Below are positions 8,257 to 16,529 of a stretch of 33,487 nt of DNA, one piece after another. A program made the translations under genes and the position numbers. The stretch comes from an uncultured Acidimicrobiales bacterium. Its GTDB lineage: Bacteria; Actinomycetota; Acidimicrobiia; Acidimicrobiales; SHLQ01. The stretch spans positions 1-33,487 of the forward strand of contig CAJQNJ010000193.1 in NCBI GenBank assembly GCA_905479685.1, written 5' to 3'. A model generated the notes under the pieces. The model was not told where the DNA came from. It saw only the letters and a program-made list of their open reading frames with translations, and did no database searches. Positions within the stretch are counted from its first letter, which is position 1. Each line of letters begins with the position of its first letter.

Positions 8257-8336
8257 CGGGTCTCCCGGTTGGGTAGCGAACCCGACCGAATCTAGTCTTC
8301 GGCGAGGTCCGAGAATCGGCTCGAAGGAGACCCGCT

Positions 8337-9197
8337 GTGGAGCATGCGCTACGACGACGGGGCATTGCGCTTGCTTTCTTCGGGATGCTCGCCGTGAGTA
8401 GTGACTCGTACTTCATCCGGCTCGCCGATGTCGACGGATTCGATGTGACCCTGTGGGTCGGAATCTTCACTTCGATCGTGACCATGTTGGTGCTCGTGTT
8501 CGGCCAACACGTCAACCCGATCGTCGAAATCCGGCGAACGCGTGGCCCGTTGTTCCTCGCTGCTGCTCTCCAAGCCGGGAGCACGTCGTGTTTCGTGCTT
8601 GCGGTGACACTCACGTCGGTCTCGAACGTGGTCGTGATCATTGCCGCGGCGCCGATGTTTGCCGCTGGTCTGAGCGCAATATTCTTGAAGGAACGGACGT
8701 CAGCTCGGGTTTGGACAGCGATCGCGATTGTCATCGTGGGCGTGTTGATCGTGGTTTCGGGTTCGTTCGGGGGTGGGAGCGTTCGTGGCGATCTTCTGGC
8801 GGTCGCGGCGATCTTCCAGTTCGGTTGCAGTCTCGTGCTCCTTAGGAGGTTCCCCGACGTGAACCGGACGCTCATGGTGTGCCTCGCCGGAATCGGCATG
8901 GCACTCATCGCAGTGGTTCCGGCGACACCCTGGGGACATGATTCGACGACCTGGCTCGCGCTTGGACTCATGGGATTGGTGTTCGGGCCGCTCGCTCGAG
9001 TCATGCTCGCTGTTGCGCCGCGTTATCTTCCCGCGGCCGAGGTCGGGTTGTTCACCCCGGTCGAGACGGTCGCCGCATCGTTGTGGGCGTGGCTCTTCTT
9101 CAGCGAGGCTCCCGAGGTTGCAACTTTTGTTGGCGGAGCGGTGGTGGTCGCTGCGGTGGTGTGGGGAACGTGGAGCCCACGAGCCGAGCTCGGCTGA
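8337..9197 (+). CDS. EamA/DMT-superfamily transporter
   Basis: A 286-residue polytopic membrane protein with about ten hydrophobic segments in two repeated halves, as in drug/metabolite transporters (EamA). The first half carries GSTSCFVLAVTLTSVSNVVVI and the second VGLFTPVETVAASLWAWLFFSEAP, the characteristic 'PVxTxxxxxxWAxLFxxE' end of each repeat. GTG 8337 has AAGGAGA about eight bases upstream. The stop TGA shares one base with the ATG of the next gene (TGATG), so the two transporters are coupled. It probably exports a metabolite or amino-acid-like compound; the substrate is unknown. Confidence 0.88.
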   Translation: MEHALRRRGIALAFFGMLAVSSDSYFIRLADVDGFDVTLWVGIFTSIVTMLVLVFGQHVNPIVEIRRTRGPLFLAAALQAGSTSCFVLAVTLTSVSNVVVIIAAAPMFAAGLSAIFLKERTSARVWTAIAIVIVGVLIVVSGSFGGGSVRGDLLAVAAIFQFGCSLVLLRRFPDVNRTLMVCLAGIGMALIAVVPATPWGHDSTTWLALGLMGLVFGPLARVMLAVAPRYLPAAEVGLFTPVETVAASLWAWLFFSEAPEVATFVGGAVVVAAVVWGTWSPRAELG

Positions 9198-10357
9198 TGA
9201 GTGGGCTGGACCAGACCGACCAACGGGCGCTGCGCTCGATCGCCGCGCAGTTCTGGGTCAATGGCGCGGTCGTCGCGTCATATGTTCCGCGCCTCCCGGG
9301 GATTCGCGACAAGCTCAACATCGATTTGTCGACGATCGGCGCGCTGATCGCAGTGGCAACTGGAGCAGGGCTTCTCGGAAGCGTCATGGTGGGTTCGACG
9401 GTCGAACGCTTCGGGACGAAAAGGGTGATGATCGTAGGCGGGGCGGTCCTTGTGTTAGCGCTGCCGTTCGTCAGCATCGCTCCGAGCGCAGCGGCCCTGC
9501 TGGTCGTCCTTGCGGTGATCGCTGTCGCGGACGTCCTCACCGACGTCGCCATGAACATTCAGGGGTCGGCGATAAGTGCGAGACGGCACGTGCCGGTCAT
9601 GAACAGGCTGCATGCAATGTGGAGCCTTGGCACGGTGGTTGGAGGGCTCGTCGCCGCAGGAATGGCGGCGTGGAACGTCGATCTCCGAGTGCATCTGGTC
9701 ATCGCGTCCCTCGTGTTGTCGGGCACCCTGTTCTACGTTGCTCCGGGACTCCTGACATCGGATGCGCCGGCTTCGCACGCCGCTGGCTCATCGTCGACGA
9801 ACAATGCAAGCACGACGCGGATCGTTCTGATCTTCGCCGCGCTAGGCGGCGCGGCGGTCCTTCCCGAGTTGATCAACAGCGACTGGGCAGCCTTTCGACT
9901 CACCGATGACCTCGGCGCATCTGAGGGCCTGGCAGGTCTTGGGTATGTGGCGTTCACGAGCGGTATGGTCGCCGGACGATTCAGCGGTGACGCAGCGGTC
10001 CAACGTTTTGGTGGCGGCACTGTACTGCACCGTGCCACCGTGCTCGCTGCGGTATCCATCCTTGCTGCGACGCTGGTGCCGTCAACCGCAGTGGTCTTCA
10101 TCGGCCTGTTCTTCGCCGGAATCGGAGTCTCGGTCATGTTTCCACAGTTGTATGACGAGGCAGCTCGCTCACCGAGGCCCGGAAAGGCGCTCGGTGGACT
10201 CACAGCGGGCACACGGATCGCTCTTCTTGGAGCACCGCTCCTCGTCGGCCTTCTCGCCGACTCGGAAACCTTCAATGTCGGTTCAGCGATTGCGATGACG
10301 ACCGTTCCTGCGGCAGTTCTGGTCCTGATGCTCTCGAACCGCCTTCAGCTCACCTGA
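9197..10357 (+). CDS. MFS transporter (YbjJ-like)
   Basis: A 386-residue, roughly 12-helix major facilitator. I use ATG 9197 (MSGLDQTDQRALRSIAAQFWVNGAV), which overlaps the DMT stop by one base; the track's extra 38 residues are antisense-like Arg/Gly sequence inside the DMT gene. Loop motif VERFGTKRVMIVGG matches MFS motif A, and the AVIAVADVLTDVAMNIQGSAI and MNRLHAMWSLGTVVGG stretches are typical of YbjJ-type proteins. It is coupled to the DMT gene, giving a two-transporter cassette, and it converges on aldehyde dehydrogenase 2 with a 13-base gap. The substrate is unknown. Confidence 0.9.
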   Translation: MSGLDQTDQRALRSIAAQFWVNGAVVASYVPRLPGIRDKLNIDLSTIGALIAVATGAGLLGSVMVGSTVERFGTKRVMIVGGAVLVLALPFVSIAPSAAALLVVLAVIAVADVLTDVAMNIQGSAISARRHVPVMNRLHAMWSLGTVVGGLVAAGMAAWNVDLRVHLVIASLVLSGTLFYVAPGLLTSDAPASHAAGSSSTNNASTTRIVLIFAALGGAAVLPELINSDWAAFRLTDDLGASEGLAGLGYVAFTSGMVAGRFSGDAAVQRFGGGTVLHRATVLAAVSILAATLVPSTAVVFIGLFFAGIGVSVMFPQLYDEAARSPRPGKALGGLTAGTRIALLGAPLLVGLLADSETFNVGSAIAMTTVPAAVLVLMLSNRLQLT

Positions 10358-10370
10358 TACACGAGGCCCG

Positions 10371-11834
10371 CTAGTACGGGTTGGGCGTTCCAGGATTGAT
10401 GTACACCGAACGCGTTCGAGTGAAGAAGTCGTGCGCGGTGTCTCCCTGCTCGCGAGGGGCATGGCCTGAAGACGACTTCTCGCCCCCGAACGGCACGTGT
10501 AGCTCCGTGCCAGTGGTCGGGGCGTTCACTTTGATGATTCCAGCCTCGAGCGTGTTGATCGCCCTGTCGACCTTCCACATGTCCGTCGTGAACACCGAGG
10601 CGGAGAGTCCGAAGTCGGTGTCGTTGGCGAGTGCGAATGCTTCGTCTTCGTTCTCGACATGTACCACCGTGCTGATCGGGCCGAACACCTCTTCGCTCCA
10701 GATGTCGAGCTCCGTGGTGCCCGCCAACAAGGTTGGAGCGAAGAAACACTCGCTCGTCTCTGGAACATCTGCGGTTGCCACGACTTCGGCACCCTGCGAG
10801 ATCGCTTTCGCGAGGCCTTCTGCCACCTCGGCGCGCGCTCGCGGAGCGACGATCGGTCCGATGGAGACGTTGGGGTCGAGGCCATCACCGATCTTCAAGT
10901 CGGTCACGGACGAGGCCATCCGTTCGACGAGTTCGTCGTAGATGGAACCGACCGCGATCACGCGGCGGGTCGCCGTGCACTTCTGTCCTGTGGAGCCCAT
11001 GGCGCCACCGATGATCAGAGGCACAGCCAGGTCGAGGTCGGCGTCATCGAAGACCAGGGCGGGGTTGTGGCCCCCGAGCTCGAGCTGCACCCGACCATTG
11101 CGGGCGGTGACAGCGTCTCGAATGCCGAATCCGACCGGAACCGAACCGGTGAACGTGACCCCGTCGACGCGAGCGTCTTCGATCATCGCGCCACCCATCG
11201 AGCCCGGACCGAGAATGAGATTCAATACGCCCGGGGGAACGCCTGCGTCGTGAAAGACCTTGGCGATCGCCACCGATACGAGGGGCGTATTGCTCGCTGT
11301 TTTCCACACCACGGAGTTTCCTGCAGCAAGCGCAGGGGCGAGCTTCCAGACGGGAATGAGAATCGGGAAGTTCCACGGGGTGACAACACCGACGACGCCG
11401 AGGGGTGCACGGAGGGTTCGAATGGTTTCGCCTGGCTTTGCCGACGGGTACACCGCCTCGGTTGGCATTTTGATGATGGCCGCCTGGTACCGGCACGTCT
11501 CGGCAGACAAGAGCGCTTCACCGCGCGTCTCGGCGAGCATCTTTCCCTCTTCGAGCGTGGCGATTATGGCGAGCTCATCTGCTCTCTCGTCGAAGAGCGC
11601 TGCTGCAGTTTCGAGGATTTCGGCCCGCCGCTTGTAGCCAACGTCGCGCCAGCCCCGTTGTGCATCCACGGCAGCAGAAACGGCATCTGAGGCGGTACTG
11701 GCATCACCAACCGGGTGGTCACCAACGGGCTCACCTGGCCGCGCTGGATTGATGCTCGTTGTGGTCTTGTCGCCAGTCGAAATCCACTCGCCGCCGATCA
11801 AATGTGCGCCTACGGGTATGCCGATCTTTGCCAT
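10371..11834 (-). CDS. Aldehyde dehydrogenase 2, resembling alpha-ketoglutaric semialdehyde dehydrogenases
   Basis: A 487-residue NAD(P)-dependent aldehyde dehydrogenase with PWNFP (153-157), catalytic Glu in LELGGHNP (252) and Cys in GSTGQKCTATRR (286). The GQKCTAT context is, from memory, typical of 2,5-dioxovalerate (alpha-ketoglutaric semialdehyde) dehydrogenases of sugar-acid and hydroxyproline catabolism, hence the tentative substrate. Start ATG 11834 (MAKIGIPVGAHLIGGEW) is six bases after a TACTGT -10, so it is likely leaderless; the track's 50-residue extension crosses this promoter. If the lyase at 2439-3470 makes 2,5-dioxovalerate, this enzyme would complete the route to 2-oxoglutarate. 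It is divergent from the unknown 576-residue gene. Confidence 0.9.
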   Translation of the reverse strand: MAKIGIPVGAHLIGGEWISTGDKTTTSINPARPGEPVGDHPVGDASTASDAVSAAVDAQRGWRDVGYKRRAEILETAAALFDERADELAIIATLEEGKMLAETRGEALLSAETCRYQAAIIKMPTEAVYPSAKPGETIRTLRAPLGVVGVVTPWNFPILIPVWKLAPALAAGNSVVWKTASNTPLVSVAIAKVFHDAGVPPGVLNLILGPGSMGGAMIEDARVDGVTFTGSVPVGFGIRDAVTARNGRVQLELGGHNPALVFDDADLDLAVPLIIGGAMGSTGQKCTATRRVIAVGSIYDELVERMASSVTDLKIGDGLDPNVSIGPIVAPRARAEVAEGLAKAISQGAEVVATADVPETSECFFAPTLLAGTTELDIWSEEVFGPISTVVHVENEDEAFALANDTDFGLSASVFTTDMWKVDRAINTLEAGIIKVNAPTTGTELHVPFGGEKSSSGHAPREQGDTAHDFFTRTRSVYINPGTPNPY

Positions 11835-11846
11835 GTCCAGACAGTA
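11835..11846 (-). promoter_or_regulatory. -10 element of aldehyde dehydrogenase 2 (leaderless)
   Basis: TACTGT (11846-11841, minus strand) followed by exactly six bases and the ATG. No good -35 is visible. The position suggests transcription begins at the start codon. Confidence 0.4.
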
Positions 11847-11890
11847 GGTGATCGAGAGGCCCGGAGCAGCGTTCGCGGGCGAGTTGGAGC

Positions 11891-11901
11891 TACTCTCTAC
11901 T
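11891..11901 (+). promoter_or_regulatory. -10 element of the 576-aa gene (leaderless)
   Basis: TACTCT (11891-11896) ends five bases before ATG 11902, with no ribosome site in between. This agrees with the leaderless pattern of several other genes in the window. The -35 is unclear. Confidence 0.35.
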
Positions 11902-13632
11902 ATGTCCGACAACGCTGTGGACCGTGAGCTCACCGATCTCATCGCAGCACATCGCGACGTGTTGCGGGCGCCCGACCTGGTCATGGCACCCGACCGGCTC
12001 GGTGCCGCACGTCTGACAAGATATTCCTTCAGCCGTAGCGTCCTTCGCCGTGCGCACTCCCGCGGGTGGGTCGCATCGTGCGTGCATCTCGATCTCGATG
12101 CCGAAGGCCAAGGTGAGGTCGCCTATCGGGTGGACGCCGAGGGGTACGTATTCCACTTCGTCGCTTTTCTCCAAGCGCTCGAGGAGCATGAGCACACCGA
12201 TCGTGTGGTCGCTGAACGATGGGAGATCGCTGCGGCATTGATCGAGGGCGAGCTCACGATCGACCAATGGGAACGTTTGCGCCGAAACGTGCCCGAACAA
12301 GAGCGAGGACGTCTCGGTCCAGATGTTCTCGCCCTCACACGTGGTAACAGAAGTGTTCGTTTCTTCGAATATCTGGTTTCGGAGTTGGCCGCAGGGCGTC
12401 AGCCGGATCCGCAACATGTTGGAGACGCCGGATACATCATGCGGAGCACTGCGTTCTATGCGAACGGCAAGTTCGGGATGCGGTCGTTTCACGGGTACGA
12501 GGCTGATCATCCGCTGGCTGCGCCCTATCGAGCCCAGTTCTTGGCCGCGTGGTGCTACCGCGAGTTGAGTTACGACGTGGTTGAACACTGCGCCCGCGTA
12601 CGAGGTGGCGACGTTGCGGTTCCGTTCACCGGCGGTTGGCGCACCTATTTCGGGCTGGGCAACGCGACTGGCCTCGGTTTGGTTCCGTATGCGTTCAAGC
12701 ACCCGAAGGTGATCAACGCATGGGTTGGAGTTCGCGAGCTCGCGTTGGTTCGCGTTCGACGGCTCGGACACTCCTCCGAAACGGTCGAGAAGTTTCGTTC
12801 TTGGATCGCTTGGGCAGACGCTCATTTCCGAACTGGTACGAGTGATGACGCGACACCATTTCTCTCACCTGCTCAACTCGTCCCCGTCGTGCAATCGATC
12901 GCTGTGGCGTTCGACAACGTGTCCGACGCCGCAAAGCCGTTTGACGAGATCATGACATGGGCCATGGATCAGCCTGTCGAAACCGCCGAACTGGTCGTGT
13001 CCCTGCTTCTCGAGCTCGACGACTGGGACGACGAAACCGTCGATCGCCTGTTGGCGGTGAGCGAGGCGGCTGAGCTCGAGTTGGGTATGTCCGTTGATGC
13101 CGCACGGACACTTCTCGATGTGAGATTCGGCTGGGTGGCAGAGAGCGGCCTTGGTCGGGCTGAGAGCGCCCGAAACTGGTGGGTGTACAGCAACAACACC
13201 GAGGAACCGCGTCGCATCGACCGCCAGGCACTCTTGGTCGGCGACCACGATATGGGTATCGATGTCGCGACTCGCATGGCTGCGCTCCGCCTCGAGCTCG
13301 AGAGCTGGCCAACGTCCTCGATGTTGGGTGAAGTGGCTGCCATGCGACCCGAACACCTCCTTGCGATCGAGCGGCTGTTCATCTCCGATCAGCCATACGG
13401 GGAGCCGCGCGACAACGCCTGCAGCGATAGCTACCTTCCACTGCAGATCCAGCGACTTCAGCTGGCCCAATATGGGATGGACAACTTCAAGCCGAAGTCA
13501 ACGGACTGGCTTCGCGTCACCTTGTTCCAAGGGGCTCCACGCCTCGGCGACCTGATGCATCTCGAAGCGTACGAAGACGACTGGGTGCTACCGCCTCTGC
13601 CGGGCACCCCACCGGAGGGGGAACGCACGTGA
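11902..13632 (+). CDS. Conserved-looking protein of unknown function (576 aa), first gene of the M19 operon
   Basis: I do not recognise this protein. It is 576 residues, soluble, with no signal peptide or membrane helix, and rich in acidic residues and Trp. Visible features: an N-terminal alpha/beta region with SRSVLRRAHSRGWVASCVHLDLDAEGQGEVAYRV and VFHFVAFLQ; a middle stretch NGKFGMRSFHGYEADHPLAAPYRAQF with GGDVAVPFTGGWRTYFGLGNATG; and a C-terminal helical part ending DDWVLPPLPGTPPEG. The internal pattern 'turn-FHGYE...PYRAQF...WCYRELSYDVVEHCA' looks like a ligand pocket rather than a structural repeat. ATG 11902 is chosen because a -10 hexamer lies five bases upstream; the track start at 11848 crosses it. 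The stop overlaps the M19-like start by four bases (GTGA), so a shared role in methylated amino-acid metabolism is likely but unproven. Confidence 0.8.
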   Translation: MSDNAVDRELTDLIAAHRDVLRAPDLVMAPDRLGAARLTRYSFSRSVLRRAHSRGWVASCVHLDLDAEGQGEVAYRVDAEGYVFHFVAFLQALEEHEHTDRVVAERWEIAAALIEGELTIDQWERLRRNVPEQERGRLGPDVLALTRGNRSVRFFEYLVSELAAGRQPDPQHVGDAGYIMRSTAFYANGKFGMRSFHGYEADHPLAAPYRAQFLAAWCYRELSYDVVEHCARVRGGDVAVPFTGGWRTYFGLGNATGLGLVPYAFKHPKVINAWVGVRELALVRVRRLGHSSETVEKFRSWIAWADAHFRTGTSDDATPFLSPAQLVPVVQSIAVAFDNVSDAAKPFDEIMTWAMDQPVETAELVVSLLLELDDWDDETVDRLLAVSEAAELELGMSVDAARTLLDVRFGWVAESGLGRAESARNWWVYSNNTEEPRRIDRQALLVGDHDMGIDVATRMAALRLELESWPTSSMLGEVAAMRPEHLLAIERLFISDQPYGEPRDNACSDSYLPLQIQRLQLAQYGMDNFKPKSTDWLRVTLFQGAPRLGDLMHLEAYEDDWVLPPLPGTPPEGERT

Positions 13633-14579
13633 TCATCGACGGACTCGAGATCAACAAGTGGAGCCGAGAGGTCATCGAGGAGGTTCGCAGCGGGGGAGTC
13701 GACATTGTCCATGCCACCGTCGGCGTGTGGGAAGACACCGCTGGAACTTTCGAGAGAATCGGAGCGATGCGACACCTTGTTCGCCAAAACAGCGACATCG
13801 TTCGAATCGTGACGAGCGTCGCCGAAATGGATGGCGCCATGCGCGACGGAGTGCTCGGCCTCCTCTTCGGCTTCCAGAATTCGTCGATGGTGGGTGACGA
13901 TCCGGAGCTGGTCGGGATGTTTTCCGATGTTGGCGTCAAATGCATACAGCTCACGTACAACCTCGCGAATCACCTTGGCGCGAGCTGTTATGAGCCGAAC
14001 GACGGTGGTCTGACCCTTGCTGGCAACCGGATCGTCCAAGCATGTAATGACTTCGGCGTTCTGATCGACATCTCCCATGTCGGGAATACGACTGGGCTCG
14101 ATGCCGTGCACGCCTCGGCCGAGCCCATTGCGATCACGCACGGCAATCCGCTCTGGTTTCACGATGCACCACGGAACAAGCCCGATGAGGTGATCAACGC
14201 AGTCGCCGCACGCGGTGGCATCATCGGCGTGACGTTGTACCCGCTCTTCATGGGGGGAGCCGAAGTCTCACGTTCGGCCTACTGCGAGATGATCGCTCAG
14301 CTCGCCGATCAAATTGGCGTCGACCACGTCGCCGTTGGTACCGATGCGGTGCTCGGATGGGATCCAGATGCGCTCGGCTGGATGCGCTCAGGACGATGGA
14401 ATCGCCCGAAGGACCCTGGGGACATTCCGAACTTTCCCGAATGGCCACACTGGTTCGGCGGACCCGCAGACTTTCCGAGCCTTGCCGAAGGTCTCACCGA
14501 GGTGGGATTCGATTCGACCGAACGCGACAAGATCCTGGGCGAGAACTGGAAGCGGCTCTATGCCCAGGTCATCGGGTGA
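13629..14579 (+). CDS. M19 (renal dipeptidase)-like protein of the betaine-cluster type, HxD metal motif lost
   Basis: A 316-residue (beta/alpha)8 protein of peptidase family M19. It starts MIIDGLEINKWSREVIEEVRSGG, and continues VHATVGVWEDTAGTF, GFQNSSMV, DISHVGNTTGLDAV, ITHGNPLWFHDAPRNKPDEVI, VAVGTDAV. Real membrane dipeptidases have DGHxD at the first position; here it is DGLEI, so the two first metal ligands are missing. From memory the same DGLxIxKWNRE opening occurs in PA5396 of Pseudomonas aeruginosa, next to the glycine-betaine catabolism genes, and the present protein matches its pattern along the whole length. It is therefore probably a pathway enzyme acting on a betaine-derived compound, not a peptidase. 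GTG 13629 overlaps the upstream stop by four bases and its own stop overlaps the next GTG. Confidence 0.88.
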   Translation: MIIDGLEINKWSREVIEEVRSGGVDIVHATVGVWEDTAGTFERIGAMRHLVRQNSDIVRIVTSVAEMDGAMRDGVLGLLFGFQNSSMVGDDPELVGMFSDVGVKCIQLTYNLANHLGASCYEPNDGGLTLAGNRIVQACNDFGVLIDISHVGNTTGLDAVHASAEPIAITHGNPLWFHDAPRNKPDEVINAVAARGGIIGVTLYPLFMGGAEVSRSAYCEMIAQLADQIGVDHVAVGTDAVLGWDPDALGWMRSGRWNRPKDPGDIPNFPEWPHWFGGPADFPSLAEGLTEVGFDSTERDKILGENWKRLYAQVIG

Positions 14580-15166
14580 GCACGTCCATCCTCGTGGCAC
14601 CACGCGAGATCGTTGACCTCGTGTACCGGGCCAGCCGTGTCACCGGGGTCGACAGTGGGGTTGCGTCGATGCTTGGGCGTTCAGCGTGTTTTGCCTGCGG
14701 TCAACTCGGCTCTCAGCTCGACAACGTGGCAGAGCCTCTGGCCTCTCGAACGAGTCCAGCGCTCGGGTTCGCCTCGGTTGCACGTGCCGAAGTTGAGGCG
14801 ATCCGCTCGAGCGCAGCGGAGATCGAACTGGATACGACTCTGACTGTTGCTGACCTGGCCTATTCGGCGTTGCGGGCCGGTGAACGAGGCACGTCGATCT
14901 CGATGAAGGGCTCCGACGGAGTCCTGCACACGCCACACGACTGGCTCGGTGCAGGACGAGCGGGCATCGTGGTCGTCGCTCTCATTGCGACGACTGCGCC
15001 CTTGGATCCAGCAGTTGTTGGGCGCGTAAAGACGAGGCACGCCCAGGCGCTTCGGGATGGAATCTCGATCTCGTCGCAGAACTGGAAGTCCGTGAGCGAA
15101 CTCGCTCGCGACTATCTCGTCGAGGAGTCGATCATCGACGCGGCCGAGTCCGCTCCGTCGATCTGA
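14576..15166 (+). CDS. Unknown protein (196 aa), possibly DUF3726-like, coupled to M19 gene
   Basis: A 196-residue soluble protein starting at GTG 14576, which overlaps the M19 stop by four bases (GTGA); the track's longer ORF (from 14357) runs back through the M19 gene in another frame and is not real there. The opening VAPREIVDLVYRASRVTGVDSGVASMLG, a small-residue-rich helix, vaguely recalls the DUF3726 family, but I cannot confirm it. One CxxC occurs (SACFACGQ), followed by an Ala-rich middle and SISMKGSDGVLHTPHDW. No signal peptide. Third gene of the 576-aa/M19/196-aa unit. Possible roles include an accessory subunit of the M19-like enzyme. An aquaporin gene follows after about 45-65 bases. 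Confidence 0.75.
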   Translation: MSTSILVAPREIVDLVYRASRVTGVDSGVASMLGRSACFACGQLGSQLDNVAEPLASRTSPALGFASVARAEVEAIRSSAAEIELDTTLTVADLAYSALRAGERGTSISMKGSDGVLHTPHDWLGAGRAGIVVVALIATTAPLDPAVVGRVKTRHAQALRDGISISSQNWKSVSELARDYLVEESIIDAAESAPSI

Positions 15167-15230
15167 CTCGCCTCGTCGCGACCTAAGCGTCGTACCGGCG
15201 AGAAGGTGAGCGATCACGGAGATCAAGGAA

Positions 15231-15944
15231 TTGGGTGCCGAATTCATCGGAACCCTGGGTCTGGTGTTGGGCGGGTGCGGTGCGGCCGTACTCGCAGCCG
15301 ACTTCGGTACTGGAGCGAACGGGACGAGTCTTGGCCTTGGCTACGTTGGAGTGAGCCTGGCATTTGGTCTCACGGTTTTGACGGGCGCATACGCACTCGG
15401 TCACATCAGTGGCGGACACTTCAACCCGGCCGTGACTGCCGGACTGGTCGCCGGAGGGCGCTTCCCGGCTGCGAAGGCGGCCGCGTATGTCGCGGTGCAG
15501 GTGCTGGGTGCCATCGTCGGCGCCGTACTGGTCTACCTCATCGCGGGGACGCCCGACATCGATGGTTCGGAGGCAGGAGCGTTCGCAGCGAACGGGTATG
15601 GAGACCTCTCCCCGAACGGGTCTGGAGTCGGAACCGCATTCATCACCGAAGTTGTGATGACGGCCATGTTCTTGATCGTGATCATGGGAGCGACGGCACG
15701 CAAGGCCGCACCAGCGATGGGTGGATTGGCGATCGGGTTGATGCTGACGTTGATCCACCTGATCTCGATTCCGGTCACGAATACCTCGGTGAACCCAGCG
15801 CGGTCGACCTCGCAGGCGATCTTTGCGGGCGGCGACTACATCCCACAACTCTGGCTGTTCTGGATCGCGCCGATTCTCGGTGCCGTCATCGGTGCCGTGA
15901 TCTATCGCGTGCTTCTTGGCGACGAAGAAGACCTCGCCGTCTAG
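15231..15944 (+). CDS. aqpZ: Aquaporin, AqpZ type
   Basis: A 237-residue major intrinsic protein with six membrane helices and both NPA boxes: GHFNPAVTAG and NTSVNPARS. The expected water-selective filter residues are present: Phe in helix 2 (LAFGLTV), His in helix 5 (LIHLISIP), and Thr/Arg around the second NPA, so it should conduct water rather than glycerol. The track opens at TTG 15231, with no spacer to AAGGA. The family normally has five to seven residues before GAEFIGT, and an in-frame ATC at 15213 (TEIKELGAEF) sits six bases after AAGG, so a rare ATC start is possible. It follows the M19 operon and faces soxG. Osmolyte turnover changes cell water, and aquaporins can also pass H2O2 made by sarcosine oxidase; both are inferences. 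Confidence 0.93.
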   Translation: MGAEFIGTLGLVLGGCGAAVLAADFGTGANGTSLGLGYVGVSLAFGLTVLTGAYALGHISGGHFNPAVTAGLVAGGRFPAAKAAAYVAVQVLGAIVGAVLVYLIAGTPDIDGSEAGAFAANGYGDLSPNGSGVGTAFITEVVMTAMFLIVIMGATARKAAPAMGGLAIGLMLTLIHLISIPVTNTSVNPARSTSQAIFAGGDYIPQLWLFWIAPILGAVIGAVIYRVLLGDEEDLAV

Positions 15945-15968
15945 CCGAATTCGATCGTTGGTCGATGC

Positions 15969-16529
15969 CTAGCCGACGGAGAGACCGAACTCGTCGCCGG
16001 CGTCGATCAACGCGTCGAAGAGGTACTGCCCGAATGAGCGATCGCAGAGGATGAGATAGCTGGGTGTCGAATCCACGTCGCTACGAATCAGGTCGCACGT
16101 CACCATCGCAACAGAGCCTGAGGTCACCGCACCGTCGGGCATCATTGCATCGGACCAGTCGAGTGAACAGACCTTTTCGAGGGTCCTGGTCGCTGCTGTA
16201 CCGGTGAGCCGAAACTGGGCCCGCCCATGCGTCCAGTCGACCACGCTGACGTGACCGCCTTCGGGCAATTCGGCGATGCGCCTGTGCACCGGTTCGCTAG
16301 GCCCGAGGAGCATCCATTCATCGGGTCGCGTGCCAGCAATCAAGACATCGTTCGAACGTCGGCTTCCCGCGAACACCTGTGCGAGTGATGCTCGCGCAGG
16401 AGTTCCGGGAGCCGCTCGAATCACGAACTTCGACTTCGATGATTCGTCGATGAGTTGTAGCTCGGCACCCTCGACGATCGTGTAGGTGTTCAGAACCGGG
16501 CTCTTGAAGCTGGCAGTCTCGTCAGGCAC
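15969..16529 (-). CDS. soxG: Sarcosine oxidase gamma subunit
   Basis: A 186-residue protein with the gamma-subunit pattern: SPVLNTYTIVEGAEL, LAQVFAGSRRSNDVLIAGTRPDEWMLLGP, VVDWTHGRAQFRLTG and GSVAMVTCDLIR. It resembles the N-terminal part of GcvT/aminomethyltransferases, which fits its known role at the folate-side interface. I start at GTG 16529 (MPDETASF), preceded by GAGGGGAG with an eight-base spacer, which overlaps the soxA stop by eight bases; the track's 293-residue version reads back through soxA and is a shadow. It is the last gene of soxBDAG and converges on the aquaporin. Confidence 0.9.
   Translation of the reverse strand: MPDETASFKSPVLNTYTIVEGAELQLIDESSKSKFVIRAAPGTPARASLAQVFAGSRRSNDVLIAGTRPDEWMLLGPSEPVHRRIAELPEGGHVSVVDWTHGRAQFRLTGTAATRTLEKVCSLDWSDAMMPDGAVTSGSVAMVTCDLIRSDVDSTPSYLILCDRSFGQYLFDALIDAGDEFGLSVG

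Noticed and set aside
8938-9909. 323-aa plus-strand ORF
   Set aside because: Arg-rich out-of-frame reading across the DMT and MFS genes.
10659-11690. 343-aa plus-strand ORF
   Set aside because: Exactly antisense to aldehyde dehydrogenase 2 with no domain pattern.
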